The translations under genes and the position numbers were made by a program. DNA of 64,000 nt from Streptomyces filipinensis (GTDB lineage: Bacteria; Actinomycetota; Actinomycetes; Streptomycetales; Streptomycetaceae): assembly GCF_014649495.1 (NCBI RefSeq), contig NZ_BMTD01000001.1:372001-436000 (forward strand), given 5' to 3'. Every line of letters begins with the position of its first letter. Position 1 is the first letter of the stretch. Under the pieces are notes generated by a model. It saw only the letters and a program-made list of their open reading frames with translations, had not been told where the DNA came from and ran no database searches. Below, one piece after another: positions 25,884 through 32,883 of this stretch.

Positions 25884-26996
25884 CTACTTCGCCGGAGGCG
25901 CCGGCCGCTGGGCGGCGATGGGTGCCGTCGCCGCCGACTGCGCGGAGTCCGCGTTGGCGTACACCGAGGGCGCCGCCACCGAGGCCGTCGGGTCGGGGGC
26001 GTCCTCCGCGTCCTCCACGGACGTCGCACCGCCCATGATGCGGATGCTCGCCCGGTCGAACGCCCGCTTGATCCGCCAGCGCAGCTCCCGCTCGACCGTC
26101 AGCGCCTTGCCCGGCATCGTCTTCGCCGAGACCCGCACCACCATGGAGTCGATCAGCACGGAGTCCAGGCCGAGCACCTCGACCGGCCCCCACAGCAGCT
26201 CGTTCCAGGGCTCTTCCTTGCTCAGGTGCTCGGCGACGTCGTCCAGCGTGGCCTTGACCCGGTCCAGGTCCTCGCTCGCCCTGACCGTCACGTCGACCCC
26301 GGCCGTCGCCCAGCCCTGGGAGAGGTTGCCGATCCGCTTGACCTCGCCGTTGCGCACGTACCAGATCTCGCCGGCCGCGCCGCGCAGCTTGGTCACGCGC
26401 AGCCCGACCTCGATCACCTCACCGGTGGCCACCCCCGCGTCGACCACGTCACCGACGCCGTACTGGTCCTCCAGGATCATGAACACGCCGGAGAGGAAGT
26501 CCGTGACCAGGTTGCGGGCGCCGAAACCGATCGCCACACCGGCCACACCGGCCGACGCCAGCAGCGGCGCCAGGTTGATCCTGAACGTGGACAGCACCAT
26601 CAGCGCGGCGGTGCCCATGATCAGGAAGCTCGCCACCGAGCGCAGCACCGACCCGATCGCCGCCGACCGCTGCCGCCGCCGCTCGGCGTTGACCAGCAGC
26701 CCGCCCAGCGCCGTGCCGTCCACGGCCTCGGCGGTGCGGCCCATCCGGTCTATCAGCTTGGTGATCGCCCGCCGCACCACCGCGCGCAGCGCCACCGCGA
26801 CGACCACGACGAGCAGTATCTGCAGCCCCATCGCGAGCCAGGTCGACCAGTTCTGTTCGACCCAGCTCGCCGCGTTCGTCGCGCTCTGCTGGGCGTCCTG
26901 GAGCGACGGCACGGCCGGCTCGGTCGATCCGGAGGGAGAGGGGGACGGGGTCGGCGACGCACCGGCGGCCAGCAGGACGGCGGGCAAGGACGACAC
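25884..26996 (-). CDS. Small-conductance mechanosensitive channel, MscS family
   Basis: 370 aa. Two N-terminal membrane helices (LAMGLQILLVVVVAVALRAV; FLIMGTAALMVLSTF) precede the pore helix with the family signature GVAGVAIGFGARNLVTDFLS and GVFMILEDQYGVGDVV. The beta domain (GEVIEVGLRVTKLRG) and C-terminal alpha/beta domain follow, with an Ala/Pro tail. It protects the cell from osmotic downshift. The GTG at 26996 is preferred because GGAGGT lies seven bases upstream; the in-frame TTG at 27011 contains that ribosome-binding sequence. Monocistronic. Confidence 0.92.
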   Translation of the reverse strand: MSSLPAVLLAAGASPTPSPSPSGSTEPAVPSLQDAQQSATNAASWVEQNWSTWLAMGLQILLVVVVAVALRAVVRRAITKLIDRMGRTAEAVDGTALGGLLVNAERRRQRSAAIGSVLRSVASFLIMGTAALMVLSTFRINLAPLLASAGVAGVAIGFGARNLVTDFLSGVFMILEDQYGVGDVVDAGVATGEVIEVGLRVTKLRGAAGEIWYVRNGEVKRIGNLSQGWATAGVDVTVRASEDLDRVKATLDDVAEHLSKEEPWNELLWGPVEVLGLDSVLIDSMVVRVSAKTMPGKALTVERELRWRIKRAFDRASIRIMGGATSVEDAEDAPDPTASVAAPSVYANADSAQSAATAPIAAQRPAPPAK

Positions 26997-27323
26997 GGCA
27001 GGTACCTCCAAGGTGCTGCGCAGGTCCGTACCGGTGGGGCGGTCAAGGTCTTCAAGGTCACGAAAAGGTCACCGGACGGACAGGACCACCACACTAACGG
27101 GGCATTGTGTGTGCCCCACGCGGATCCGCCAAGGAGGGGCACAGGAGAGACGGGGCTCACCCTGGCTTGAACCGGCCATGTTCCGGGGGATGAATCGGAT
27201 GTGGTCGAAAACACTCCCAGCCCGTTACCGGCACATGGTGGCGCTTCCACCAGGCATGAGGGGAGACTGACTGCAGATCGTCCCGGCGCGAGCCACGCGC
27301 CGCCGACGCCCAAGGAGGCACCC
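26997..27323. other. Divergent intergenic region between mscS and the HNH gene
   Basis: 327 bases. The part next to mscS must hold its promoter, and the AAGGAGG at 27312-27318 is the ribosome binding site of the HNH gene. A TGCCCC/GGGGCA-like imperfect hairpin lies near 27095-27118. No gene or structured RNA is convincing here. Confidence 0.4.
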
Positions 27324-27860
27324 GTGCCGCATGTCCTGGTCCTCAACGCGTCGTACGAGCCGCTCGGCGTCGTACCGCTCCGCCGCGCGCTCATCCTCGT
27401 CCTGGAGAACAAGGCCGTCTCCCTGGAGGAATCCGGCGCCTATATGCACAGCGCGACCGTCACAGTCCCCGCACCCAGCGTGGTCCGGCTCAAGCGTTTC
27501 GTCCGGGTTCCCTATCGGGGGCCCGTTCCTCTCACCCGTCGCGCGCTGTTCGCCCGCGACGGGGGCCGGTGCATGTACTGCGGTGGCGTCGCAACCAGCG
27601 TCGACCACGTCATCCCGCGCAGTCGCGGGGGCAAGCACGTCTGGGACAACGTGGTGGCCTCCTGTCGCCGCTGCAACCACGTCAAGGCCGACCGCCACCT
27701 CGTCGAACTGGGGTGGCGTCTGCGGCACAAGCCGGCCCCGCCGTCCGGGCTCGCCTGGCGGATCATCGGTACCGGGCACAGGGATCCGCGCTGGTTGCCC
27801 TACTTGCAGCCGTATGGCGCGGATGACGCTTTGGCCCGGATCGACGGCATCTCTGCCTGA
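27324..27860 (+). CDS. HNH endonuclease family protein
   Basis: 178 aa. Residues ~1-60 begin with HVLVLNASYEPLGVVPLRRA and contain an all-beta/alpha lead domain. The HNH core follows: ALFARDGGRCMYCG, SVDHVIPRSRGG, WDNVVASCRRCNHVKADR. It has two CxxC zinc knuckles and the D-H-V-I-P plus N residues of the catalytic beta-beta-alpha metal fold. This compact HNH type is found singly in nearly all Streptomyces and its role (DNA repair or other) is unknown. The GTG at 27324 has a perfect AAGGAGG six bases upstream. It stands alone between leftward genes. Confidence 0.9.
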   Translation: MPHVLVLNASYEPLGVVPLRRALILVLENKAVSLEESGAYMHSATVTVPAPSVVRLKRFVRVPYRGPVPLTRRALFARDGGRCMYCGGVATSVDHVIPRSRGGKHVWDNVVASCRRCNHVKADRHLVELGWRLRHKPAPPSGLAWRIIGTGHRDPRWLPYLQPYGADDALARIDGISA

Positions 27861-28000
27861 CTTCCGGGTCGTGTTCTTTCGTCTCCCAGGGGCGCGGTGC
27901 CGGGGGTCCGGCGGCCGTTCGTGGCCGGTCGCGCCCCAGCGGCGGAGCCGCCTGCCGACACCGCCCCGCGCCCCCACAGGCCGGCCCGCGCCCCGGCGTC

Positions 28001-28603
28001 TCAGGCGCGAGGTCCCTCAGGGCGGGCGCCCACCGCCGCGTACAGGGCCGCCCCCAGCGCGAACAGAGTGACCGCCGCCACCCACGCGCCCCGCTCCGCC
28101 CCTGGCTGCATCGGCCACGCCCACACCGTCGCCGCGCGGCCATGGGCCCCGTGCCCGCCCATGTACACGGCCGAGACGTAGGCGAAGGCCGGCAACCAGC
28201 TCAGCCGGGCGCCCAGGAGGGCGGCGGCCAGGGCCGTGAACCCCGTGCAGCCCAGCGTGTTGCGGATCATGGCGGGCGGTCCGAAGGTCTCGGTGTGGCC
28301 GAGCACCGCCAGCGGCAGCAGGGCCGCCGCCAGCGCGGTCAGCAGCGCGAGCTGCGCCAGACGCCGCGGCCACCACGGTCGTACGGCCGTACGGTCCAGC
28401 TCCGCCGAGGCCGTGTACAGGCTCGTCCCGATCACGGCCGAGGCCAGCAGCGGGGCGAGTGCCACGACCGGCACCCGGCGGTCCGGGTCCAGATAGCTGT
28501 CCAGCCGCCCGGCGGACCACACCGCGAACGCCGTGGTCCCGGCGAGTGCGGCCAGTGTGAGCGGCAGGGCCCGGGAGCGGGCGTAGAGGACGAGTCCGTT
28601 CAC
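28001..28603 (-). CDS. Integral membrane protein, probable ABC exporter subunit (200 aa)
   Basis: 200 aa with about five to six hydrophobic helices (LTLAALAGTTAFAVWSA, VVALAPLLASAVIGTSLY, LAQLALLTALAAALLPLAVL, AWVAAVTLFALGAALYAAV). There is no signal peptide or named motif. The GTG at 28603 overlaps the stop of the preceding membrane gene (GTGA). Last gene of the sigma/anti-sigma/ABC operon. The context says a transmembrane partner of the ATPase encoded two genes upstream. Confidence 0.75.
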   Translation of the reverse strand: MNGLVLYARSRALPLTLAALAGTTAFAVWSAGRLDSYLDPDRRVPVVALAPLLASAVIGTSLYTASAELDRTAVRPWWPRRLAQLALLTALAAALLPLAVLGHTETFGPPAMIRNTLGCTGFTALAAALLGARLSWLPAFAYVSAVYMGGHGAHGRAATVWAWPMQPGAERGAWVAAVTLFALGAALYAAVGARPEGPRA

Positions 28604-29931
28604 AGCTGCGGCACCCCCGTGACATCGCAGCTGCCCGCCGTCGCGAAGTACGCCGACAGCCAAGCCCTGCGCTCCGTGCCGCTCATCGACGCCAGGTGCG
28701 CCCGCGCGGCCACCCTCTTGCGCAGTTCGGCGCGCTGGGCCCTGGAGCCGTGCGCGTCCAGCCCGTCGATGTAGGACTCGTAGGGGCGCGGCGCCAGATA
28801 GTGCCGGACCAGCTCGTCCAGCTCCATCACCCGAGGCTCCTCGCACTCCGCGTGCCGCCCCAGCCCGGCGGCGGCCTCCCAGGCGAACTCGCGCGGATCC
28901 GTCAGCCGCCCCCGTACGAGCGCCCAGCCGACCGGCGTGACCATCGGCAGCTGTGCCTCGTCGGGGTGGAACCCGCCCGGCCGGTCCGCCCAGCGCACCG
29001 GCAGGTTCCGCACCCCCTCCAGCTTGCCGGTGATTCCGGCCACGGCCGCCTTGACCTGCGGCAACAGCTTCGCGTACCGGGCGTTCACACAGACCGCCGG
29101 AGTGGTCGAGGTGTCGCAGACCTGGTGCCGGGAGAGCGGATCCGGGTGCAGCAGGCCCTCGCCGGTCCGCACCAGCAGCGCACCCGCGGCCACGGCGGCG
29201 GCCAGCGGCAGCAGGGCCGCCGTCCGGCGCCGGGCGGCGTACGCCAGCACGGCGGCGAGCGCCACCCCACCGGTCCACACGGCCATCGCCACCGGCTGCC
29301 ACCACACCGGCAGTTGGTCGTCGCCGACGGGGAACACGGGGCTCAGCGGGGAGCCGTGGCCCGAGGAACCCATCGTCGCCACCCCGAGCCCGGCGTACCC
29401 GGCCACGGCCAGCAGCGGCGCCGCCAGCCGCGTCGGCAGGACCCGCCCGGCCACCTGGCCGGCCAGTGCGGCCGAGGCCAGGGCCACCGCGTCCCCGGGC
29501 AGCAGCCCCAGGTGCGGCCGGCCGCCCAGCGCGTACGGCCCCGTCGCGAGCAGCGCGGCGGCCACGGCGACCAGATAGCCGGCCGTCACCCAGGCCGTCA
29601 GCGGGAGCGCGGCGGCCAGGAACCGCACCAGCGGCGGCCGTACGGCCGTCCCCCACAGCTCCTCGGTACGCCGCCGCCGCTCCCGCCCGCCCTGCCAGCA
29701 GCCCGCGGCGGCGCCCAGCGGCAGGATGATCAGCAGGGCGCTGTGCACCTGCGCGGCGGTCGCCCCCCAGTCGCCCTGCCACCGCTTCGCCCTGCTGCCC
29801 AGCATCACCCCGAGCGTCACCAGGACCACGGCCCCCGCGAACGGGGCGAACCCCCGCACGGCCTCCGTACGGAGAGGGTGCGGAGCCCCCTTGCGCACCC
29901 CCGGCGCCCTGCGCCGCGCGACCATCGTCAT
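28600..29931 (-). CDS. Large membrane protein of the ABC exporter operon (443 aa)
   Basis: 443 aa. The first ~250 residues contain about seven hydrophobic helices (FAPFAGAVVLVTLGVMLGS; LIILPLGAAAGCW; FLAAALPLTAWVTAGYLVAV; and others). Residues ~265-443 form a soluble domain with cysteines (RHQVCDTSTTPAVCVNARYA) and many acidic/basic residues. Similar ABC-2-like permease plus soluble tail proteins occur with antibiotic or envelope-stress ABC systems in Streptomyces, but I cannot name the family. Start ATG at 29931 overlaps the ATPase stop (ATGA). Confidence 0.75.
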   Translation of the reverse strand: MTMVARRRAPGVRKGAPHPLRTEAVRGFAPFAGAVVLVTLGVMLGSRAKRWQGDWGATAAQVHSALLIILPLGAAAGCWQGGRERRRRTEELWGTAVRPPLVRFLAAALPLTAWVTAGYLVAVAAALLATGPYALGGRPHLGLLPGDAVALASAALAGQVAGRVLPTRLAAPLLAVAGYAGLGVATMGSSGHGSPLSPVFPVGDDQLPVWWQPVAMAVWTGGVALAAVLAYAARRRTAALLPLAAAVAAGALLVRTGEGLLHPDPLSRHQVCDTSTTPAVCVNARYAKLLPQVKAAVAGITGKLEGVRNLPVRWADRPGGFHPDEAQLPMVTPVGWALVRGRLTDPREFAWEAAAGLGRHAECEEPRVMELDELVRHYLAPRPYESYIDGLDAHGSRAQRAELRKRVAARAHLASMSGTERRAWLSAYFATAGSCDVTGVPQL

Positions 29932-30707
29932 CGCACGGCCTCCCGCGCGCCGCTGCCCGCCGCGCGGTGGGCCCGCAGCACGGCGGTGTACCCGCGCTCG
30001 ATCGGATGGTCGCCCGGACCGTCGGACGCCTCGCCGAGCACCGTGAGCGCCTCCGGCGTGCCCCGGTAGGCGACCCGGCCGGCATCGAGGAGGGTGACCT
30101 CCGTACAGGCGGCGGCCACGTCCTCCACCAGGTGCGTGGAGACCACCACCGTCGCCGAGGTGCCCAGCTCGCGCAGCAGCGCGCGGAACTCCACGCGCTG
30201 CTCCGGGTCCAGCCCGGCCGTCGGCTCGTCCAGCAGCAGTACGGCCGGGTCGTTGACGATGGCCTGCGCGATCCCGACGCGGCGGACCATGCCCCCCGAG
30301 AGCGTGCGCACCTTCGCGTCGGCGCGGTCCGCGAGGCCCACCCGGGTCACGGCCCGCTCCACGGCGTCCGGCACCCGCTCGGCGGGCACCTCCTTCAGCC
30401 AGGCCACGTACGCGACGAACTCCCGCACCGTGAAGCCCGGGTAGTAGCCGAACTCCTGCGGCAGATAGCCGAGCCGGCGCCGCACCTCGGTGCGGCCGCG
30501 GTGCTCGGCGGTGTCCTCACCGAGGATCTCCACCCGGCCGGCGTCCGGCCGGGCGACCGTGGCCAGCACCCGGATGAGCGAGGTCTTCCCGGCCCCGTTC
30601 GGGCCGAGCAGCCCGTGCACACCGGTGCCGAGACCGAGGTCGAGGGAGTCGAGGGCAAGCGTCTTGCGGTGCCGGACCCGCAGGCCGGTCACATGTATGG
30701 AGTTCAA
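29928..30707 (-). CDS. ABC transporter ATP-binding protein (exporter type)
   Basis: 259 aa, single ATPase: Walker A GPNGAGKTS, Q-loop region LPQEFGYYPGFTVREF, signature LSGGMVRRVGIAQAI, Walker B VLLLDEPTAGLD and switch His in VSTHLVED. It energises transport by the two membrane proteins encoded just downstream. Exporter-type because there is no binding protein in the operon. The ATG at 30707 follows a short tandem of GGTTCAGGA-type repeats (about 30725-30755). Confidence 0.92.
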   Translation of the reverse strand: MNSIHVTGLRVRHRKTLALDSLDLGLGTGVHGLLGPNGAGKTSLIRVLATVARPDAGRVEILGEDTAEHRGRTEVRRRLGYLPQEFGYYPGFTVREFVAYVAWLKEVPAERVPDAVERAVTRVGLADRADAKVRTLSGGMVRRVGIAQAIVNDPAVLLLDEPTAGLDPEQRVEFRALLRELGTSATVVVSTHLVEDVAAACTEVTLLDAGRVAYRGTPEALTVLGEASDGPGDHPIERGYTAVLRAHRAAGSGAREAVR

Positions 30708-30835
30708 GGACTCTCCAGAAAGGAGCGGTTCAGGAAGGAGTGGTTCAGGAGGCCGGACGGCATGACTGGGTCGCGGCCGGGCATGGCCGGATCACGGCCG
30801 GGTCGTGGCTGGGCCCGCGGGCGTGGAGCCCGCCG

Positions 30836-31870
30836 TCACCGGCCGAGCGGGCGGTCGTACGCGGGGCGGCGGGCGGTCAGCAGGACGGCGCTCAGCACGG
30901 CCGCCGCCGCCCACGCGCTCTGTGCGCCGATGCCGTCGAGGCAGCGGGAGAGCTGCTCGGCCAGCCGGGCGCCGCCCGCGTCGCCGGACGCGACCGGCAC
31001 CGGGCCAAGGACGGCCGCCAGCCAGCCGCCCCCCGTCACCAGGGCTGCCGCCCGGCAGCCGATGAAGGAGGCCAGCGCCAGCGAGCCCAGCGACAGCGCC
31101 AGCCCCGGCAGCAGCCAGGCCGCGGCGGCCGGCGCGCCCGAGGCGGGCAGCAGCAGACCGGTGAGGGTCAGCAGCGGCACGCTCACCGTGAGGACGGCGA
31201 CCGTGCGGATGAGCGCGAGCCGCAGTCCGCCGCCCGGGGTGGCCGCGGCGATCTCGTGCAGCGGGTCGGCGTGCGGGCCGTAGGACAGGGCGATCCCGGT
31301 CACCGGCACGACCGGCGCGACCGCCAGCAGCAGCGCCCGCGTGCCGGGGAGACCCGCACCGTAGGCCAGGGCCAGCGCGCCGGCGGCCACGACGAGCACG
31401 GCGGGCAGCCACGCCCCGCGCACGGCGGGCCCGGCCGCCCACAGCAGCCGCGGCAGCCGGGAGCCGGGCGGCCTCGGGGACGAGCGCGCCGCACGCGTTC
31501 GCGGCCGCGGGGCGGTGGGCCGTCCCGGACGCCGCCCGGGTGCGGTCCGCTCCGCCGGACGCCGCTCGCTCGTGGTCCGCCCCACCGGATGCCGTTCCGG
31601 GGCGGTCCGCCGTACCGGGGTCGGCGCGGTCTCCGGGACCGGGTCCGGGGCCGGGTCCAGAACCGTCTCCAGGACCGCCGCCCGGACCTGCGCGAGCACC
31701 GTGCCGGCCGTCGTCGCGCCCACCGCGTCCGACACCCGGGACGCGCAGCCCGCGCAGTCCTCCACGTGTTTCTCCAGGGACCACGCGTCCGGCTCCGGCA
31801 GTGTGCCCCCGGCATAGCGGGCGGCGAACTCGCCGGAGACGTGCCAGACGCGCGCGTCGCCGTCTCTCAT
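30836..31870 (-). CDS. Zinc-finger anti-sigma factor fused to a multi-helix membrane domain
   Basis: 344 aa. Near the N-terminus, about residues 34-41, HVEDCAGC provides the HxxxCxxC motif of the ZAS/zf-HC2 anti-sigma domain. A proline/arginine-rich linker (about 75-150) follows, then at least five hydrophobic helices (WLPAVLVVAAGALALAYGAG, ALLLAVAPVVPVTGIALSYG, VAVLTVSVPLLTLTGLLLP, AAWLLPGLALSLGSLALASF). Normal anti-sigma factors have only one helix. The ATG overlaps the sigma-factor stop (ATGA), the classic arrangement for a sigma/anti-sigma pair. I infer that the membrane part senses, or is part of, the ABC system downstream. Confidence 0.82.
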   Translation of the reverse strand: MRDGDARVWHVSGEFAARYAGGTLPEPDAWSLEKHVEDCAGCASRVSDAVGATTAGTVLAQVRAAVLETVLDPAPDPVPETAPTPVRRTAPERHPVGRTTSERRPAERTAPGRRPGRPTAPRPRTRAARSSPRPPGSRLPRLLWAAGPAVRGAWLPAVLVVAAGALALAYGAGLPGTRALLLAVAPVVPVTGIALSYGPHADPLHEIAAATPGGGLRLALIRTVAVLTVSVPLLTLTGLLLPASGAPAAAAWLLPGLALSLGSLALASFIGCRAAALVTGGGWLAAVLGPVPVASGDAGGARLAEQLSRCLDGIGAQSAWAAAAVLSAVLLTARRPAYDRPLGR

Positions 31871-32514
31871 GCGGTGCCTCCGATCGGGGACGGGTTCAAC
31901 TGGGCCAGCGCGGCCCGCAGTTCGGCACGGGCGCGCCGGGCGCGGGACTTGACCGTGCCCTCGGGTATGCCGAGCAGCCGGGCCGCCTCACGGGTACTCA
32001 GCCCGTCCACCACGGTCGCCCGCAGCACCTCGCGCAGTTCCGGGGAGATCCGGTCCAGGGCGGTGCCGACATCGCCGTACTCCAGTCCGGCCAGCACCCG
32101 GTCCTCGGCGGACGGCGCGCCGGCGGGCTCGTGGCGGCCGACCGCCGCCTCCAGGGGCGCCGCCGTCCGCGCGGTCCGCTCCTGCGCCCGCCGGGCGTCG
32201 ACGAGCCGGCGCGCGGCGATCGTCCACAGCCAGCCGCCCGCCTCTTGCCCGCGGTGCCCGGCCGCCGACCGCCACACCGTGACGAACGTGTCCTGCAGCA
32301 CCTCGCGCACCGTTTCCGGGTCGGCACACCGGCGCGTCAGCCGCGCGTGCAGCCAGCCCGCGTGCCGGTCGTACAGCGCGGCCATCGCGGCCGCGTCCCC
32401 CGTGGCGACGGACCGCAACAGCGCCGCGTCCCCGTCGGCGGCGCCGGCTCTCCCGTCGCTCTCCCGCTGGCCCCCCATGGGGCGGAACAGTCTCACACCC
32501 TCTCTATCGATCAC
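31867..32514 (-). CDS. ECF-type RNA polymerase sigma factor
   Basis: 215 aa. Region 2 spans LYDRHAGWLHARLTRR, VREVLQDTFVTVW and GGWLWTIAARRLVDA. Region 4 (DRISPELREVLRATVVDGLS and TREAARLLGIPEGTVKSRAR) is a clear helix-turn-helix for the -35 element. No extra C-terminal domain. It should be held inactive by the coupled zinc-finger membrane protein. Start choices are GTG at 32514, GTG at 32496 (with GAGAGG very close) or ATG at 32478; the longest is shown. It is divergent from the malQ leader ORF. Confidence 0.9.
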   Translation of the reverse strand: MIDREGVRLFRPMGGQRESDGRAGAADGDAALLRSVATGDAAAMAALYDRHAGWLHARLTRRCADPETVREVLQDTFVTVWRSAAGHRGQEAGGWLWTIAARRLVDARRAQERTARTAAPLEAAVGRHEPAGAPSAEDRVLAGLEYGDVGTALDRISPELREVLRATVVDGLSTREAARLLGIPEGTVKSRARRARAELRAALAQLNPSPIGGTA

Positions 32515-32649
32515 CGGGCCGGTGCCGGATCACGGACAGGTGCCCGGAACGTCCGCGAGTGCGGACGCCGTCACGGGGTAGGCCTGCCGTAACCCGTTCA
32601 AAGCCGCATCATCCGACCCGAGCGACCGACTCAACCGAAGGAGGCCCCC

Positions 32650-32883
32650 GTGGCCGCACCGGCTCGACTCTCGATCCCGGCCCAGTGGAAACCCGTGGCG
32701 GAGCCGTCCGCCACGACCGCCGAAGCACCGCTGTGCGTCTTCAGCGCGGAGAGCGCCTGCGCCCAGACCCCGCTGACCAGCGAACCGCCCCTGCCCGACG
32801 CCGAGCCTCTGACCAGCGAGCCACCGCTCGCCGACGCCACCCCGCTGACCAGCGAGTCCGACGCCTTCGGCGCGGGGGTGTAG
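32650..32883 (+). CDS. Small repeat peptide upstream of malQ (77 aa), unknown function
   Basis: GTG start with a strong GAAGGAGG upstream. The first 40 residues are ordinary (PARLSIPAQWKPVAE, two cysteines in LCVFSAESACA). Then a 12-residue unit, PLTSEPPLPDAE, repeats as PLTSEPPLADAT and PLTSESDAFGAG. No signal peptide or helix. The stop codon is followed directly by the malQ ATG, which has no good ribosome binding site of its own, so this frame probably drives malQ translation. It may be a leader peptide or a small secreted or modified peptide. I do not recognise it. The strong ribosome binding site is the main reason to call it a gene. Confidence 0.6.
   Translation: MAAPARLSIPAQWKPVAEPSATTAEAPLCVFSAESACAQTPLTSEPPLPDAEPLTSEPPLADATPLTSESDAFGAGV
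32770..32859 (+). repeat. 36-base tandem repeat within the small malQ-leader gene
   Basis: Units at 32770-32805, 32806-32841 and a partial third from 32842, each starting CC-CTGACCAGCGA. In frame, giving the PLTSE-x7 protein repeat. Confidence 0.8.

Noticed and set aside
32650-32883. Repeat peptide considered as a RiPP (graspetide or lanthipeptide) precursor
   Set aside because: No ATP-grasp, lanthipeptide synthetase, protease or exporter gene is adjacent; the downstream partner is malQ. The S/T plus D/E repeat alone is not enough.
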